A stretch of DNA of 22,765 nucleotides from JBFHNV01 sp965365655 (GCA_965365655.1 CBDUCN010000043.1:1-22765); one strand, 5' to 3'; counted from the stretch's first letter, positions 14,032 to 22,647 are shown. Notes: generated by a model from the sequence alone, not told the origin. Program-made: numbers and translations.

Positions 14032-15078
14032 GTGACGGCAGCGGTGGAGATGACGCTGGGAGCCCTGGCCGAGCGCCTCTCGGCGCGCCTGCACGGCGAT
14101 GCGGGGATCGCCATCGACGGGGTCGCGACCCTGGCCGGCGCGGGGCCGGGCGAGCTGAGCTTCCTCGCCAACCGCCGCTATCGCCCGCAGCTGCGTGCGA
14201 CCCGGGCCGCGGCCGTCGTGCTGGACGACGAGTTCCTGGCGGACTGCCCGACCGCCGCGCTGGTGATGGACAACCCCTACCTGGGCTTCGCGCGCGCCGC
14301 CGCGCTGCTCAACCCGCCGCCGCCGGCGGCGCCCGGCGTGCACCCGGGCGCGCACGTGGATCCGAAGGCGCGGGTGCACCCCCTCGCGTCGGTGGGCGCC
14401 TGCGCCGTGGTGCAGGCCGGCGCCGAGGTCGGAGCCCGGGCCGTGATCGGCCCCGGCTGTGTGCTCGAGGAGGACGTGGTGGTGGGCGAGGACTCGCGCC
14501 TCGCGGCGAACGTCACGCTGTGCCGCGGCGTGGTGCTGGGACGGCGGGTGGTGCTGCACCCCGGCGTCGTGATCGGCGCCGACGGCTTCGGCATCGCGAA
14601 CGACGCGGGACGCTGGGAGAAGGTGCCCCAGCTCGGCGGGGTGCGGCTCGGCGACGACGTCGAGGTGGGGGCCAACACCACCATCGATCGCGGCGCGCTG
14701 GAGGATACGGTGGTCGAGGACGGCGTGAAGCTCGACAACCTGATCCAGGTCGGGCACAACGTGCGCATCGGCGCGCACACCGCGGTCGCGGCGTGCGTCG
14801 CGATCGGCGGGAGTGCGCGCATCGGCAGGCGTTGCACCATCGGCGGCGCCGCGTCGCTGGCGGGGCACCTGGAGCTCGCGGACGACGTGCACCTCACCGC
14901 GACGTCGGCGGTGCCGAACTCGATCACGGAGCCGGGGGTGTACTCCTCCGGGATGCCGGTGCAGGAGAATCGCGCGTGGCGCCGCAGTGTCATCCGCCTG
15001 CGCCAGCTCGACGACATGGCCCGTAGCCTGAAGTCGCTCGCGGCGCGGGTCGCGAAACTCGACGGCGGCAAGGGTTGA
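14032..15078 (+). CDS. lpxD: UDP-3-O-(3-hydroxyacyl)glucosamine N-acyltransferase
   Basis: Third step of lipid A synthesis: transfers a second 3-hydroxyacyl chain from acyl-ACP to the 2-amino group. The 348-residue product (341 in E. coli) has the N-terminal uridine-binding domain (GELSFLANRRY, VVLDD, NPYLGFARAAALL), then a left-handed beta-helix of hexapeptide repeats, GADGFGIAND, TTIDRGALEDT, and catalytic H242 in QVGHNVRIG (H239 in E. coli). The end TEPGVYSSGMPVQENRAWRR is family-typical. The GTG at 14032 is the longest plausible start, with GGGAG only 4 nt upstream; GTG 14044 or ATG 14050 would also fit. The inserted element lies directly upstream, so its transcription must pass through or restart after that structure. 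Confidence 0.96.
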   Translation: MTAAVEMTLGALAERLSARLHGDAGIAIDGVATLAGAGPGELSFLANRRYRPQLRATRAAAVVLDDEFLADCPTAALVMDNPYLGFARAAALLNPPPPAAPGVHPGAHVDPKARVHPLASVGACAVVQAGAEVGARAVIGPGCVLEEDVVVGEDSRLAANVTLCRGVVLGRRVVLHPGVVIGADGFGIANDAGRWEKVPQLGGVRLGDDVEVGANTTIDRGALEDTVVEDGVKLDNLIQVGHNVRIGAHTAVAACVAIGGSARIGRRCTIGGAASLAGHLELADDVHLTATSAVPNSITEPGVYSSGMPVQENRAWRRSVIRLRQLDDMARSLKSLAARVAKLDGGKG

Positions 15079-15088
15079 CGCTCGCGCG

Positions 15089-15107
15089 GTGCCGCGGACC
15101 GCGGCAC
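15089..15107 (+). other. Hairpin in the lpxD-fabZ gap
   Basis: GTGCCGCGG (15089-15097) and CCGCGGCAC (15099-15107) are perfect reverse complements around a single A; a realistic fold is a 7-bp stem with a GGACC loop. It lies 26 nt before the fabZ ATG and 9 nt before its AAGGAG. No T-tract. Confidence 0.45.
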
Positions 15108-15133
15108 GAGGCAGCTAAGGAGCAAGGCACGAC

Positions 15134-15580
15134 ATGGCCGACATGAAGATGCAGGACATCCTGCGCTATCTCCCGCACCGCTATCCGATGCTGCTCGTCG
15201 ATCGCGTACTGGAGTGCGAGCCGGGAAGCCACCTGGTGGCGCTGAAGAACGTGACGGCCAACGAGCCTTTCTTCCCCGGGCACTTTCCGGAACGTCCCGT
15301 GATGCCGGCGGTCATGATCCTCGAGGTCATGGCGCAGGCCACCGGCATCCTCGCGCTGCGCACGCTCGGCGATCTGCCGGGGGATCACTCGATCTACTAC
15401 TTCGTCGGCGTGGACGACGCGCGCTTCCGCCAGCCGGTGGTGCCGGGCGACCAGCTCCTGGTGCGCATCGACATCGTGCGCCACTCGCGCGGCGTGTGGA
15501 AGGTGACGGCCAAGGCCACGGTGGACGGCAAGCTGGTGGCCGAGGCTTCGCTGATGGGCGCGCTGCGCGACGAGGCGTGA
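15134..15580 (+). CDS. fabZ: (3R)-hydroxyacyl-[acyl-carrier-protein] dehydratase
   Basis: Dehydrates 3-hydroxyacyl-ACP in fatty acid elongation and so competes with LpxA/LpxD for 3-hydroxyacyl-ACP, which explains its place among lipid A genes. The 148-residue product is a single hot-dog domain: LPHRYPMLLVDRV near the start, catalytic H50 in FFPGHFPERPVMP, and E64 in MILEVMAQATG. Both catalytic residues are present; Ala replaces the more usual Gly in MPAVMILE. The ATG at 15134 has AAGGAG 11 nt upstream. Its TGA overlaps the lpxA GTG (GTGA). Confidence 0.97.
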   Translation: MADMKMQDILRYLPHRYPMLLVDRVLECEPGSHLVALKNVTANEPFFPGHFPERPVMPAVMILEVMAQATGILALRTLGDLPGDHSIYYFVGVDDARFRQPVVPGDQLLVRIDIVRHSRGVWKVTAKATVDGKLVAEASLMGALRDEA

Positions 15581-16341
15581 TCCACGAGACGGCCCTCATC
15601 GACCCGGCGGCCGCGCTCGACGAGGGCGTGCACGTGGGGCCCTACTCCGTGCTCGGCGCCGGCGTGACGGTCGGGGCGGGCACCCGCATCGGTCCGCACG
15701 TGGTGATCAAGGGCGAGACCCGCATCGGGCGCGACAACCGGATCGCGCAGTTCAGCTCCATCGGCGACGACCCGCAGGATCGGAAGTACGACGGCGAGCC
15801 GTCACGGCTCGAGATCGGCGACGGCAACGTGATCCGCGAGTTCTGCACCTTCAACCGCGGAACCGCGGGCGGCGGCGGCGTCACGCGCATCGGCAGCCAC
15901 AACTGGATCATGGCCTACGTGCACGTGGCGCACGACTGCCTCGTGGGCGACCACGTGACGATGGCGAACTGCGCCACCCTCGCAGGCCACGTGCGGGTCG
16001 ACGACCACGTGACGCTGGGCGCGTTCACGGTGGTGCACCAGTTCTGCGCCATCGGCCGGCACGCGTTCTCCGCGATGGGCACGGTGGTGTTCAAGGACGT
16101 GCCGCCGTTCGTGATGGTGGCCGGCAACTCGGCGCGAGCGCACGGGCTGAACAGCGAGGGGCTGCGCCGCCAGGGCGTCGGCCCGGACGTGATGCGGGCG
16201 CTGAAGGACGCATACAGGACGGTCTACCGCCGCGGCCTCACGGTCGAGCAGGCCCTCGAGGTGCTGGAGCGCGAGCCGGCGTCCGAGGTGGCGGCGATGG
16301 CCGCGTTCCTGCGCGCGTCCGGCCGTGGCATCGTGCGCTGA
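15577..16341 (+). CDS. lpxA: UDP-N-acetylglucosamine O-acyltransferase
   Basis: First lipid A step: transfers a 3-hydroxyacyl chain from ACP to the 3-OH of UDP-GlcNAc; a cytoplasmic beta-helix trimer. The 254-residue product compares with 262 in E. coli. Hexapeptide repeats fill residues 10-180; FSSIGDDPQDRKYDGEPSRL and AYVHVAHDCLVGDH carry catalytic H119 (E. coli H125) and H116 (H122). M167 in HAFSAMG aligns with M169 of Pseudomonas aeruginosa LpxA rather than E. coli G173, so a C10 acyl preference is predicted. TFNRGT replaces the common TIHRGT. The GTG at 15577 (VIHETALIDP) overlaps the fabZ stop. Confidence 0.97.
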   Translation: MIHETALIDPAAALDEGVHVGPYSVLGAGVTVGAGTRIGPHVVIKGETRIGRDNRIAQFSSIGDDPQDRKYDGEPSRLEIGDGNVIREFCTFNRGTAGGGGVTRIGSHNWIMAYVHVAHDCLVGDHVTMANCATLAGHVRVDDHVTLGAFTVVHQFCAIGRHAFSAMGTVVFKDVPPFVMVAGNSARAHGLNSEGLRRQGVGPDVMRALKDAYRTVYRRGLTVEQALEVLEREPASEVAAMAAFLRASGRGIVR

Positions 16342-16390
16342 GCGGGTGATGCCGCCGCCACCGCACGACGGCGCCGGGGACGCCGGCCGC

Positions 16391-16408
16391 GTTGCGCGAG
16401 CGCGCAAC
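16391..16408 (+). other. Hairpin just before lpxB
   Basis: GTTGCGC (16391-16397) pairs with GCGCAAC (16402-16408) across a GAGC loop, ending 8 nt before the lpxB ATG, where it could mask the ribosome landing site. No other feature is seen in the 75-nt gap, and no Shine-Dalgarno is evident. Confidence 0.4.
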
Positions 16409-16416
16409 GCGGGCTG

Positions 16417-17559
16417 ATGCGCGTCGCCATCGTTGCCGGCGAGGCCTCCGGCGACCTGCTCGGCGAAGGCCTGATCGAGGCGTTGCGCGAGCGCTTCCCT
16501 CGCGCGCGCTTCGAGGGAATCGCCGGCCCGCGCATGCAGGCCGCGGGCTGCGAGTCGCTGTACCCGATGGAGCGCCTGTCGGTGATGGGGCTCGCGGAGG
16601 TGGCCGGACGCATGCCCGAGGTGATCCGGCTGCGCCGCCGCCTCGCGCGCCGCTGGCTGGCCGACCGGCCGGCGGTGTTCGTCGGCGTGGACGCGCCGGA
16701 CTTCAACCTGCACCTGGAGATGCGGCTGCGGGCGGCGGGCGTGCGCACGGTGCACTACGTGAGCCCGTCGGTGTGGGCCTGGCGTCGCTACCGGCTGCGC
16801 AAGATCCGCGCCGGCGTGGACCGCATGCTCGCGCTGTTTCCGTTCGAGGAGGCGTTCTACGCCGCGCACGGCGTATCGGCGTGCTTCGTCGGCCATCCGC
16901 TGGCCGACCGGCTCGAGGAGGCGCCGGACCCGGCGCCCGCGCGCGCACGCCTCGGTATCGCGCCGCACGGCCCCGTGGTCGCGCTGCTGCCCGGCAGCCG
17001 GCTCACCGAGGTCGGGGCGATGGGGACGTCGCTGGTGGGCGCCGCGAACTGGCTGGCCCGGCGCCGTCCGGACACCCGCTTTGTGGTACCTTTGGTCGAC
17101 CGGGCGACCCGTGAGCGTTTCCAGCAGGCAATACACACCTCGCAGGACGGTGGTGCCGTGTTCCACCTCGTCGATGGCGACGCGCACGGCGCCATGCAGG
17201 CGGCCGACGTGGTGCTCCTCGCGTCCGGCACCGCGACCCTGGAAGCGCTGCTGATCGGGCGGCCCATGGTGATCACCTATCGCACCCATCCCGTGACCTG
17301 GGCCATCGGCTCGCGGCTGCTGCAGGTGCCGTGCGTCGGCCTGCCCAACCTGCTGGCCGGCCGTCAGGTCGCGCCCGAGCTGCTGCAGCACGCGGCGACG
17401 GCGCCGCGCCTCGGTGCGGAGGTGCTGGCACTGCTGCGCTCACCCGATGCCCGCGCGCGCCAGTGCGCCGCGTGGCGCGCGATCGCCGGCACGCTTCGCC
17501 GCGGGGCCAGCGAGCGCGCCGCGTCCGCGGTCTCGTCGCTGCTGGAGAACCCGTCGTGA
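16417..17559 (+). CDS. lpxB: Lipid-A-disaccharide synthase
   Basis: A GT-B (family GT19) glycosyltransferase that joins lipid X and UDP-2,3-diacylglucosamine into the lipid A disaccharide at the inner membrane. The 380-residue product compares with 382 in E. coli. The signature GEASGD is at 8-13; then AGPRMQAAG, MGLAEV, YVSPSVWAWRRYR, VGHPLAD, LLPGSRLTEV and ASGTATLEALL in the nucleotide-sugar half. The ATG at 16417 gives MRVAIVAGEASGD, matching the family; the preceding hairpin replaces a visible Shine-Dalgarno. Its TGA overlaps the rnhB GTG (GTGA). Confidence 0.97.
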   Translation: MRVAIVAGEASGDLLGEGLIEALRERFPRARFEGIAGPRMQAAGCESLYPMERLSVMGLAEVAGRMPEVIRLRRRLARRWLADRPAVFVGVDAPDFNLHLEMRLRAAGVRTVHYVSPSVWAWRRYRLRKIRAGVDRMLALFPFEEAFYAAHGVSACFVGHPLADRLEEAPDPAPARARLGIAPHGPVVALLPGSRLTEVGAMGTSLVGAANWLARRRPDTRFVVPLVDRATRERFQQAIHTSQDGGAVFHLVDGDAHGAMQAADVVLLASGTATLEALLIGRPMVITYRTHPVTWAIGSRLLQVPCVGLPNLLAGRQVAPELLQHAATAPRLGAEVLALLRSPDARARQCAAWRAIAGTLRRGASERAASAVSSLLENPS

Positions 17560-18191
17560 AGGCGCGCGCCCTCGCGCCGCCGCCGGTGGTGCCGGCGGGC
17601 GTGCTCGCCGCCGGGGTGGACGAGGCCGGACGCGGTCCGCTCGCCGGCCCGGTGGCCGCGGCGGCGGTGATCCTGGACCCGGCGCGCCCGGTGACGGGGC
17701 TCGCCGATTCCAAGGCGCTCACCTCCGAGCGGCGCGAGTCGCTGGCGCTCGCGGTGCGCGAGCGGGCGCTGGCCTTCGCGGTGTGCTTCGTGGAGGCGGC
17801 GGAGATCGATCGGCTCAACATCCTGCAGGCCACGCTGGCCGCGATGTCGCGGGCGGTGGCCGCGCTGTCGCCGGCGCCGGGGATGGCCCTCGTGGACGGC
17901 AACCGCTGTCCGCCGCTGCTCTGCACGGCCGAGGCGGTCGTGGCCGGCGACGCCCGCGTGGCCTGCATCAGTGCCGCGTCGATCCTCGCGAAGGTGGCCC
18001 GGGATGCGCGCATGCTCGCGTTGCACGCGCGCTACCCCGAGTACGGTTTCGACCGCCACAAGGGCTATCCGACCGCCGCCCACCGCGCGGCGCTCGCGCG
18101 CCTGGGCCCGACGCCGGAGCACCGCCGATCCTTCGCACCGGTGCGTGCGGCACTCGCGGCGCGGGCGGCCGGGGCGGAGCGCCGACCGTGA
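17556..18191 (+). CDS. rnhB: Ribonuclease HII
   Basis: Cleaves 5' of single ribonucleotides in duplex DNA and starts ribonucleotide excision repair; also removes RNA in hybrids. The 211-residue product compares with 198 in E. coli. The active site is complete: D22 and E23 in VDEAGRGPLAGPV, D114 in ALVDGNRCP, D132 in VVAGDARV. The substrate-binding segments SAASILAKVARD and YGFDRHKGYPTAAH are intact. The GTG at 17556 (VKARALAPPP) overlaps the lpxB stop; the first 16 residues are a nonconserved extension. Its TGA in turn overlaps the dnaE GTG. Placement between lpxB and dnaE is conserved in Gammaproteobacteria. Confidence 0.97.
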   Translation: MKARALAPPPVVPAGVLAAGVDEAGRGPLAGPVAAAAVILDPARPVTGLADSKALTSERRESLALAVRERALAFAVCFVEAAEIDRLNILQATLAAMSRAVAALSPAPGMALVDGNRCPPLLCTAEAVVAGDARVACISAASILAKVARDARMLALHARYPEYGFDRHKGYPTAAHRAALARLGPTPEHRRSFAPVRAALAARAAGAERRP

Positions 18192-21100
18192 GCGCGACCT
18201 TCGTCCACCTGCACGTGCATACGGAGTTCTCGCTGGCCGAGGGCCTGCTGCGGGTCAAGCCGCTGGTCGCGCGCGCGGCGGAGCTGGGCATGCCGGCGCT
18301 GGCGGTCACCGAGCGCGACAACCTGTTCTCGCTGGTGAAGTTCTACAAGGCCGCCACCGAGGCGGGCGTCAAGCCGCTGGCCGGCGCCGATCTGCTGGTG
18401 GACGCGAGCGAGCAGGGCGCCGGGCAGGGCCGGCTGCTGGTGCTGTGCCAGGACGGTGACGGCTACCGCAATCTGTCCCGGCTGGTGACCCGCGCGTACT
18501 CGCGCACCCGGGCCGGCGGTCAGCCGGTGGTTCGCGGCGACTGGCTGGAGGCGCTGGGCGGCGGGCTGATCGGCATCGCCGCGGGCCGCCACGGGGTGCT
18601 GGGACGCACGCTGCTGGCCGGACAGGGCGACGCGGCGCGGACCGCGCTGGAGTGGTGGCGGAGCTGCCTGCCCGATCGCTTCTACCTGGAGCTGGTGCGC
18701 ACCGGGCGCGACGACGAGGACGCGTGGGTGGACGCGGCGGTCGAGGCCGCGATCGCCCACGGCCTGCCGGTGGTCGCGGGAAACGACGTGTGCTTCCTGC
18801 ACCGCGAGGACTTCGAGGCGCACGAGGCGCGCGTGTGCATCCACGAGGGCCGCGCGCTCGCCGACCCGCGGCGCAGCCGCGCGCACAGCGAGCAGCAGTA
18901 CCTGCGCTCACCCGAGGAGATGGCGGAGCTGTTCGCCGACCTGCCGGAGGCGCTCGAGAACAGCGTCGAGATCGCGCGGCGCTGCAACCTGGAGCTGCCG
19001 CTCGGGCGCAGCTTCCTGCCCCAGTTCCCGCTGCCGGCGGGCCGGGGAGAGGACGAGCACTTCGCCGAGCTCAGCCGCGCGGGCCTGGAAGCGCGCCTCG
19101 AGGAGCGCTTCGGCGGCGACCCGGCGGTGCTCGCCGAGCGACGCCCCGAGTACGAGGCGCGCCTCGAGCGCGAGCTGGACGTGATCGCGCGCATGGGCTT
19201 CGCCGGCTACTTCCTGATCGTGGCCGACTTCATCCGCTGGGCGCGGGAGAACGGCGTGCCGGTGGGCCCCGGGCGCGGGTCCGGCGCCGGCTCCGTCGCC
19301 GCGTGGTGCCTGCGCATCACGGACCTCGACCCGCTGCAGTACGACCTGCTGTTCGAGCGCTTCCTGAACCCCGAGCGGGTGTCGTTGCCGGACTTCGACG
19401 TGGACTTCTGCATGGAAGGCCGCGACCGCGTGATCGAGTACGTCGCACGGCGCTACGGCAGCGAGGACGACGACGACCCCCGGGTGTCGCAGATCATCAC
19501 GTTCGGCACGATGGCCGCGAAGGCGGTGGTGCGCGACGTCGGCCGCGTGCTGGGACATCCTTACGGCTTCGTCGACCAGATCGCGAAGCTGATCCCGTTC
19601 GAGCTCGGGATGACGCTGGACAAGGCGCTCGAGGACGAGGCCCTGCGCGCACGTTACGACGCGGAGGAGGACGTGCGCGCGATCATCGACCTCGCGCGCA
19701 AGCTCGAAGGCCTCGCGCGCAACGCCGGCCGTCACGCCGGCGGCGTGGTGATCGCGCCGTCGCCGCTCACCGACTTCACGGCGTTGTACTGCGAGCCCGG
19801 TGGCGGCCTGGTGACGCAGTTCGACATGAAGGACGTCGAGGCGGTGGGGCTGGTGAAGTTCGACTTCCTCGGCCTGCGCACGCTGACCATCATCGAGCGG
19901 GCGCTGGCCATCATCAATCCGCTGCGCGCGAGCCAGGGCGAGGCGCCGGTGGACATGGTGACCCTGCCCACCGACGACGCCGCGACCTACGAGCTCATCA
20001 AGCGCGGCGCCACCACAGCGGTGTTCCAGCTCGAGTCCCGCGGCATGAAGGAGCTGATCAGGCGCCTGCAGCCGGACCGGTTCGAGGACGTCGTCGCGCT
20101 GGTCGCGCTGTTCCGTCCGGGCCCGCTGCAGTCCGGCATGGTCGACGACTTCATCGACCGCAAGCACGGGCGCGCCGAGGTGGCCTATCCCCACGAGTCG
20201 CTGGCACCGGTGCTGGAGCCCACGTACGGCGTGATCCTGTACCAGGAGCAGGTGATGCAGATTGCGCAGGTGCTGGCCGGCTACAGCCTGGGCGGCGCCG
20301 ATCTGCTGCGCCGCGCGATGGGCAAGAAGCTGCCCGAGGAGATGGCGAAGCAGCGCCAGGGCTTCGTGGACGGCGCGGTGGCGCGCGGCGTGGAGCCCGA
20401 ACGCGCGGAGTACATCTTCGACCTCATCGACAAGTTCGCCGGCTACGGCTTCAACAAGTCCCACTCCGCCGCGTACGCCCTGATCGCGTACCAGACCGCG
20501 TGGCTGAAGGCGCACTACCCGGCCGCGTTCATGGCCGCGGTGCTGTCGTCGGACATGGACAACACCGACAAGGTGGTCACCTTCATCGAGGAGTGCCGCA
20601 GCCTGGAGCTGGCGGTGGAGCCCCCCGCGGTGAACCGCTGCGATCGATTCTTCACCGCGCCGGACACGCGCACCGTGCGCTACGGCCTGGGCGCCATCAA
20701 GGGCGCGGGCGCAGCCGCGGTGGAGGCCATCGTCGAGGAGCGCGAGCGCGGCGGGCCGTACACGGACCTGTTCGACTTCTGCAGGCGGGTGGACGCGAGA
20801 CGCATCAATCGCCGGGTCGTGGAGGCGCTGGTGCGCGCGGGGGCGATGGACGAGCTGGGCCCCGGCCGCGCGGTGCTGATGGCGAGCGTGCCGGCCGCGA
20901 TGCAGGTGGCCGGGCAGCACGCCCGCGACACCCAGGCCGGGCAGAACGACATGTTCGGCGGCGCGCTGGACGTGTCGCCGGAGCCCCACCACTTCGCGGC
21001 GGCGCGCGAGTGGAGCGACGACGAGCGCCTCGCCGGCGAGAAGGAGACCCTGGGGATGTATTTCTCCGGGCATCCGGTGGCCCGTTACGCCGCCGAGCTG

Positions 21101-21688
21101 GAGCAGCTGGTCAGCGCGCCGCTCGGGCGGCTGCGCCCGGACGGGGAGCGCACCCAGCGCGCCGCCGGCCTGGTGACGTCGATGCGCACGATGAACTCGC
21201 GCAACGGGCGCATGGCGGTGCTGACCCTGGACGACCCCAGCGGCCGGCTCGACGTGGTCGTGTACAGCGACCTCTACCAGCGCTGCCGCGCGACGCTGGC
21301 CAAGGACCGGCTGCTGATCGCGACCGGCACGGTGAACGAGGACGAGTTCAGCGGCGGCTGCTCGATGATCGCCGCGAGCGTCGAGGACCTTGTGGACGTG
21401 CGCGAGGGGCTGGCGCGGCACCTGCTGCTCGAGGTCGAGGCGGCGGCCGCGCGCAACGGTCTGGTGGCGCGGCTGAAGGAGATCATCGAGCCGTTCCGCC
21501 AGGGGCGCACGCCGGTGTGCGTGCACTACCATGGCGAAGGCGCCTGCGGACGCATCCGGCTCGGACCCGAGTGGCAGGTGCGTCCCAGCGAGGACCTGCT
21601 GCTGCGCCTGCGCGAGGCGCTGGGCGGCGAGACGCGGGCGCGGGTGGAGTACGCGGGCGCCGACGACGGGCCGGGAGCACGCACGTGA
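18188..21688 (+). CDS. dnaE: DNA polymerase III alpha subunit
   Basis: Catalytic subunit of the replicative polymerase. The 1166-residue product compares with 1160 in E. coli. N-terminal PHP domain: HLHVHTEFSLAEG at 7-19, but the metal site is degenerate (TERD at 41-44, where active PHP domains have TDHG). Palm catalytic residues D402 and D404 are in PDFDVDFCMEGRD, almost exactly the E. coli positions. GPGRGSGAGSVAAWCL, GRHAGGVVIAP, FGTMAAKAVVRDVGR and GYGFNKSHSAAYALIAYQTA are typical. The clamp-binding motif QNDMF is at 919-923 (QADMF, 920-924, in E. coli), then an OB domain (RAAGLVTSMRT...) and the tau-binding end. The GTG at 18188 overlaps the rnhB stop, and the TGA overlaps the accA GTG. 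Confidence 0.98.
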   Translation: MSATFVHLHVHTEFSLAEGLLRVKPLVARAAELGMPALAVTERDNLFSLVKFYKAATEAGVKPLAGADLLVDASEQGAGQGRLLVLCQDGDGYRNLSRLVTRAYSRTRAGGQPVVRGDWLEALGGGLIGIAAGRHGVLGRTLLAGQGDAARTALEWWRSCLPDRFYLELVRTGRDDEDAWVDAAVEAAIAHGLPVVAGNDVCFLHREDFEAHEARVCIHEGRALADPRRSRAHSEQQYLRSPEEMAELFADLPEALENSVEIARRCNLELPLGRSFLPQFPLPAGRGEDEHFAELSRAGLEARLEERFGGDPAVLAERRPEYEARLERELDVIARMGFAGYFLIVADFIRWARENGVPVGPGRGSGAGSVAAWCLRITDLDPLQYDLLFERFLNPERVSLPDFDVDFCMEGRDRVIEYVARRYGSEDDDDPRVSQIITFGTMAAKAVVRDVGRVLGHPYGFVDQIAKLIPFELGMTLDKALEDEALRARYDAEEDVRAIIDLARKLEGLARNAGRHAGGVVIAPSPLTDFTALYCEPGGGLVTQFDMKDVEAVGLVKFDFLGLRTLTIIERALAIINPLRASQGEAPVDMVTLPTDDAATYELIKRGATTAVFQLESRGMKELIRRLQPDRFEDVVALVALFRPGPLQSGMVDDFIDRKHGRAEVAYPHESLAPVLEPTYGVILYQEQVMQIAQVLAGYSLGGADLLRRAMGKKLPEEMAKQRQGFVDGAVARGVEPERAEYIFDLIDKFAGYGFNKSHSAAYALIAYQTAWLKAHYPAAFMAAVLSSDMDNTDKVVTFIEECRSLELAVEPPAVNRCDRFFTAPDTRTVRYGLGAIKGAGAAAVEAIVEERERGGPYTDLFDFCRRVDARRINRRVVEALVRAGAMDELGPGRAVLMASVPAAMQVAGQHARDTQAGQNDMFGGALDVSPEPHHFAAAREWSDDERLAGEKETLGMYFSGHPVARYAAELEQLVSAPLGRLRPDGERTQRAAGLVTSMRTMNSRNGRMAVLTLDDPSGRLDVVVYSDLYQRCRATLAKDRLLIATGTVNEDEFSGGCSMIAASVEDLVDVREGLARHLLLEVEAAAARNGLVARLKEIIEPFRQGRTPVCVHYHGEGACGRIRLGPEWQVRPSEDLLLRLREALGGETRARVEYAGADDGPGART

Positions 21689-22644
21689 ACCTCAACTTCC
21701 TGGATTTCGAGCAGCCCATCGCCGAGCTGGAGGCGAAGATCGAGGAGCTCAAGCGCGTCGGCAGCGACGCCGAGGTGAACATCGGCGAGGAGATCGCGCG
21801 CCTGGAGGGCAAGAGCCGCGAGCTCACGACCTCCATCTTCTCGAAGCTGAAGGCGTTCCAGGTCTCCCAGCTCGCGCGCCATCCCCAGCGCCCCTACACG
21901 CTGGACTACGTGGAGCGCATCGTCACCGACTTCGAGGAGCTGCACGGCGACCGGCTGTTCGCCGAGGACGGCGCGGTGGTGGGCGGCCCGGCGCGCCTCG
22001 ACGGCCGCCCGGTGATGGTCGTCGGCCACCAGAAGGGACGGGTGACGGCGGAGAAGCTCAAGCGCAGCTTCGGCATGCCGCGCCCGGAGGGCTACCGCAA
22101 GGCGCTGCGGCTGATGCACATGGCGGAGCGCTTCCGCCTGCCGCTGCTCACGTTCATCGACACCCCCGGCGCCTATCCCGGCGTGGGCGCCGAGGAGCGG
22201 GGGCAGAGCGAGGCCATCGCGCGCAACCTCTTCGAGATGGCGCGCCTGCGCATCCCGGTGCTGTGCACGGTGATCGGCGAGGGCGGCTCCGGCGGCGCGC
22301 TGGCCCTCGGCGTGGGCGACCGGGTGCTGATGCTGCAGTACGCGACGTACTCCGTGATCTCGCCGGAGGGCTGCGCGTCCATCCTGTGGAAGAGCGCGGA
22401 CAAGGCGGCCGACGCGGCGGAGGCGATGGGCATCACGTCGGAGCGCCTGCTGGAGCTGGATCTCATCGATCGCGTGGTGCCCGAGCCGCTGGGGGGCGCG
22501 CATCGCGACCCCGAGGCGATGGCGTCCTCGCTGAAGTCGGTGCTCGTCGAGGAGCTGGCGGCGCTGGACGCGCTGGGCGAGGAGGAACGCCTCGCGCGGC
22601 GGCAGGCCAGGCTGCGCGGCTTCGGTCAGTTCAAGTCCGGCTGA
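21685..22644 (+). CDS. accA: Acetyl-CoA carboxylase carboxyltransferase subunit alpha
   Basis: With AccD forms the carboxyltransferase that makes malonyl-CoA, the committed step of fatty acid synthesis. The product is 319 residues, the E. coli length. The N-terminus VNLNFLDFEQPIAELEAKIE forms the family's opening helix; ELHGDRLFAEDGA, TFIDTPGAYPGVGAEERGQS, and GEGGSGGALALGVGDRVLML with YATYSVISPEGCASILW mark the crotonase-like active region with its oxyanion-hole glycines. The GTG at 21685 overlaps the dnaE TGA as GTGA. It is the last plus-strand gene in the window. Confidence 0.98.
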   Translation: MNLNFLDFEQPIAELEAKIEELKRVGSDAEVNIGEEIARLEGKSRELTTSIFSKLKAFQVSQLARHPQRPYTLDYVERIVTDFEELHGDRLFAEDGAVVGGPARLDGRPVMVVGHQKGRVTAEKLKRSFGMPRPEGYRKALRLMHMAERFRLPLLTFIDTPGAYPGVGAEERGQSEAIARNLFEMARLRIPVLCTVIGEGGSGGALALGVGDRVLMLQYATYSVISPEGCASILWKSADKAADAAEAMGITSERLLELDLIDRVVPEPLGGAHRDPEAMASSLKSVLVEELAALDALGEEERLARRQARLRGFGQFKSG

Positions 22645-22647
22645 CGT

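Noticed and set aside
18652..21684. A very long alternate frame inside dnaE that is continuous with the accA frame
   Set aside because: The upstream part is Arg/Gly/Ala-rich shadow of dnaE; only the accA portion from 21685 has homology, and dnaE motifs are intact in the other frame.
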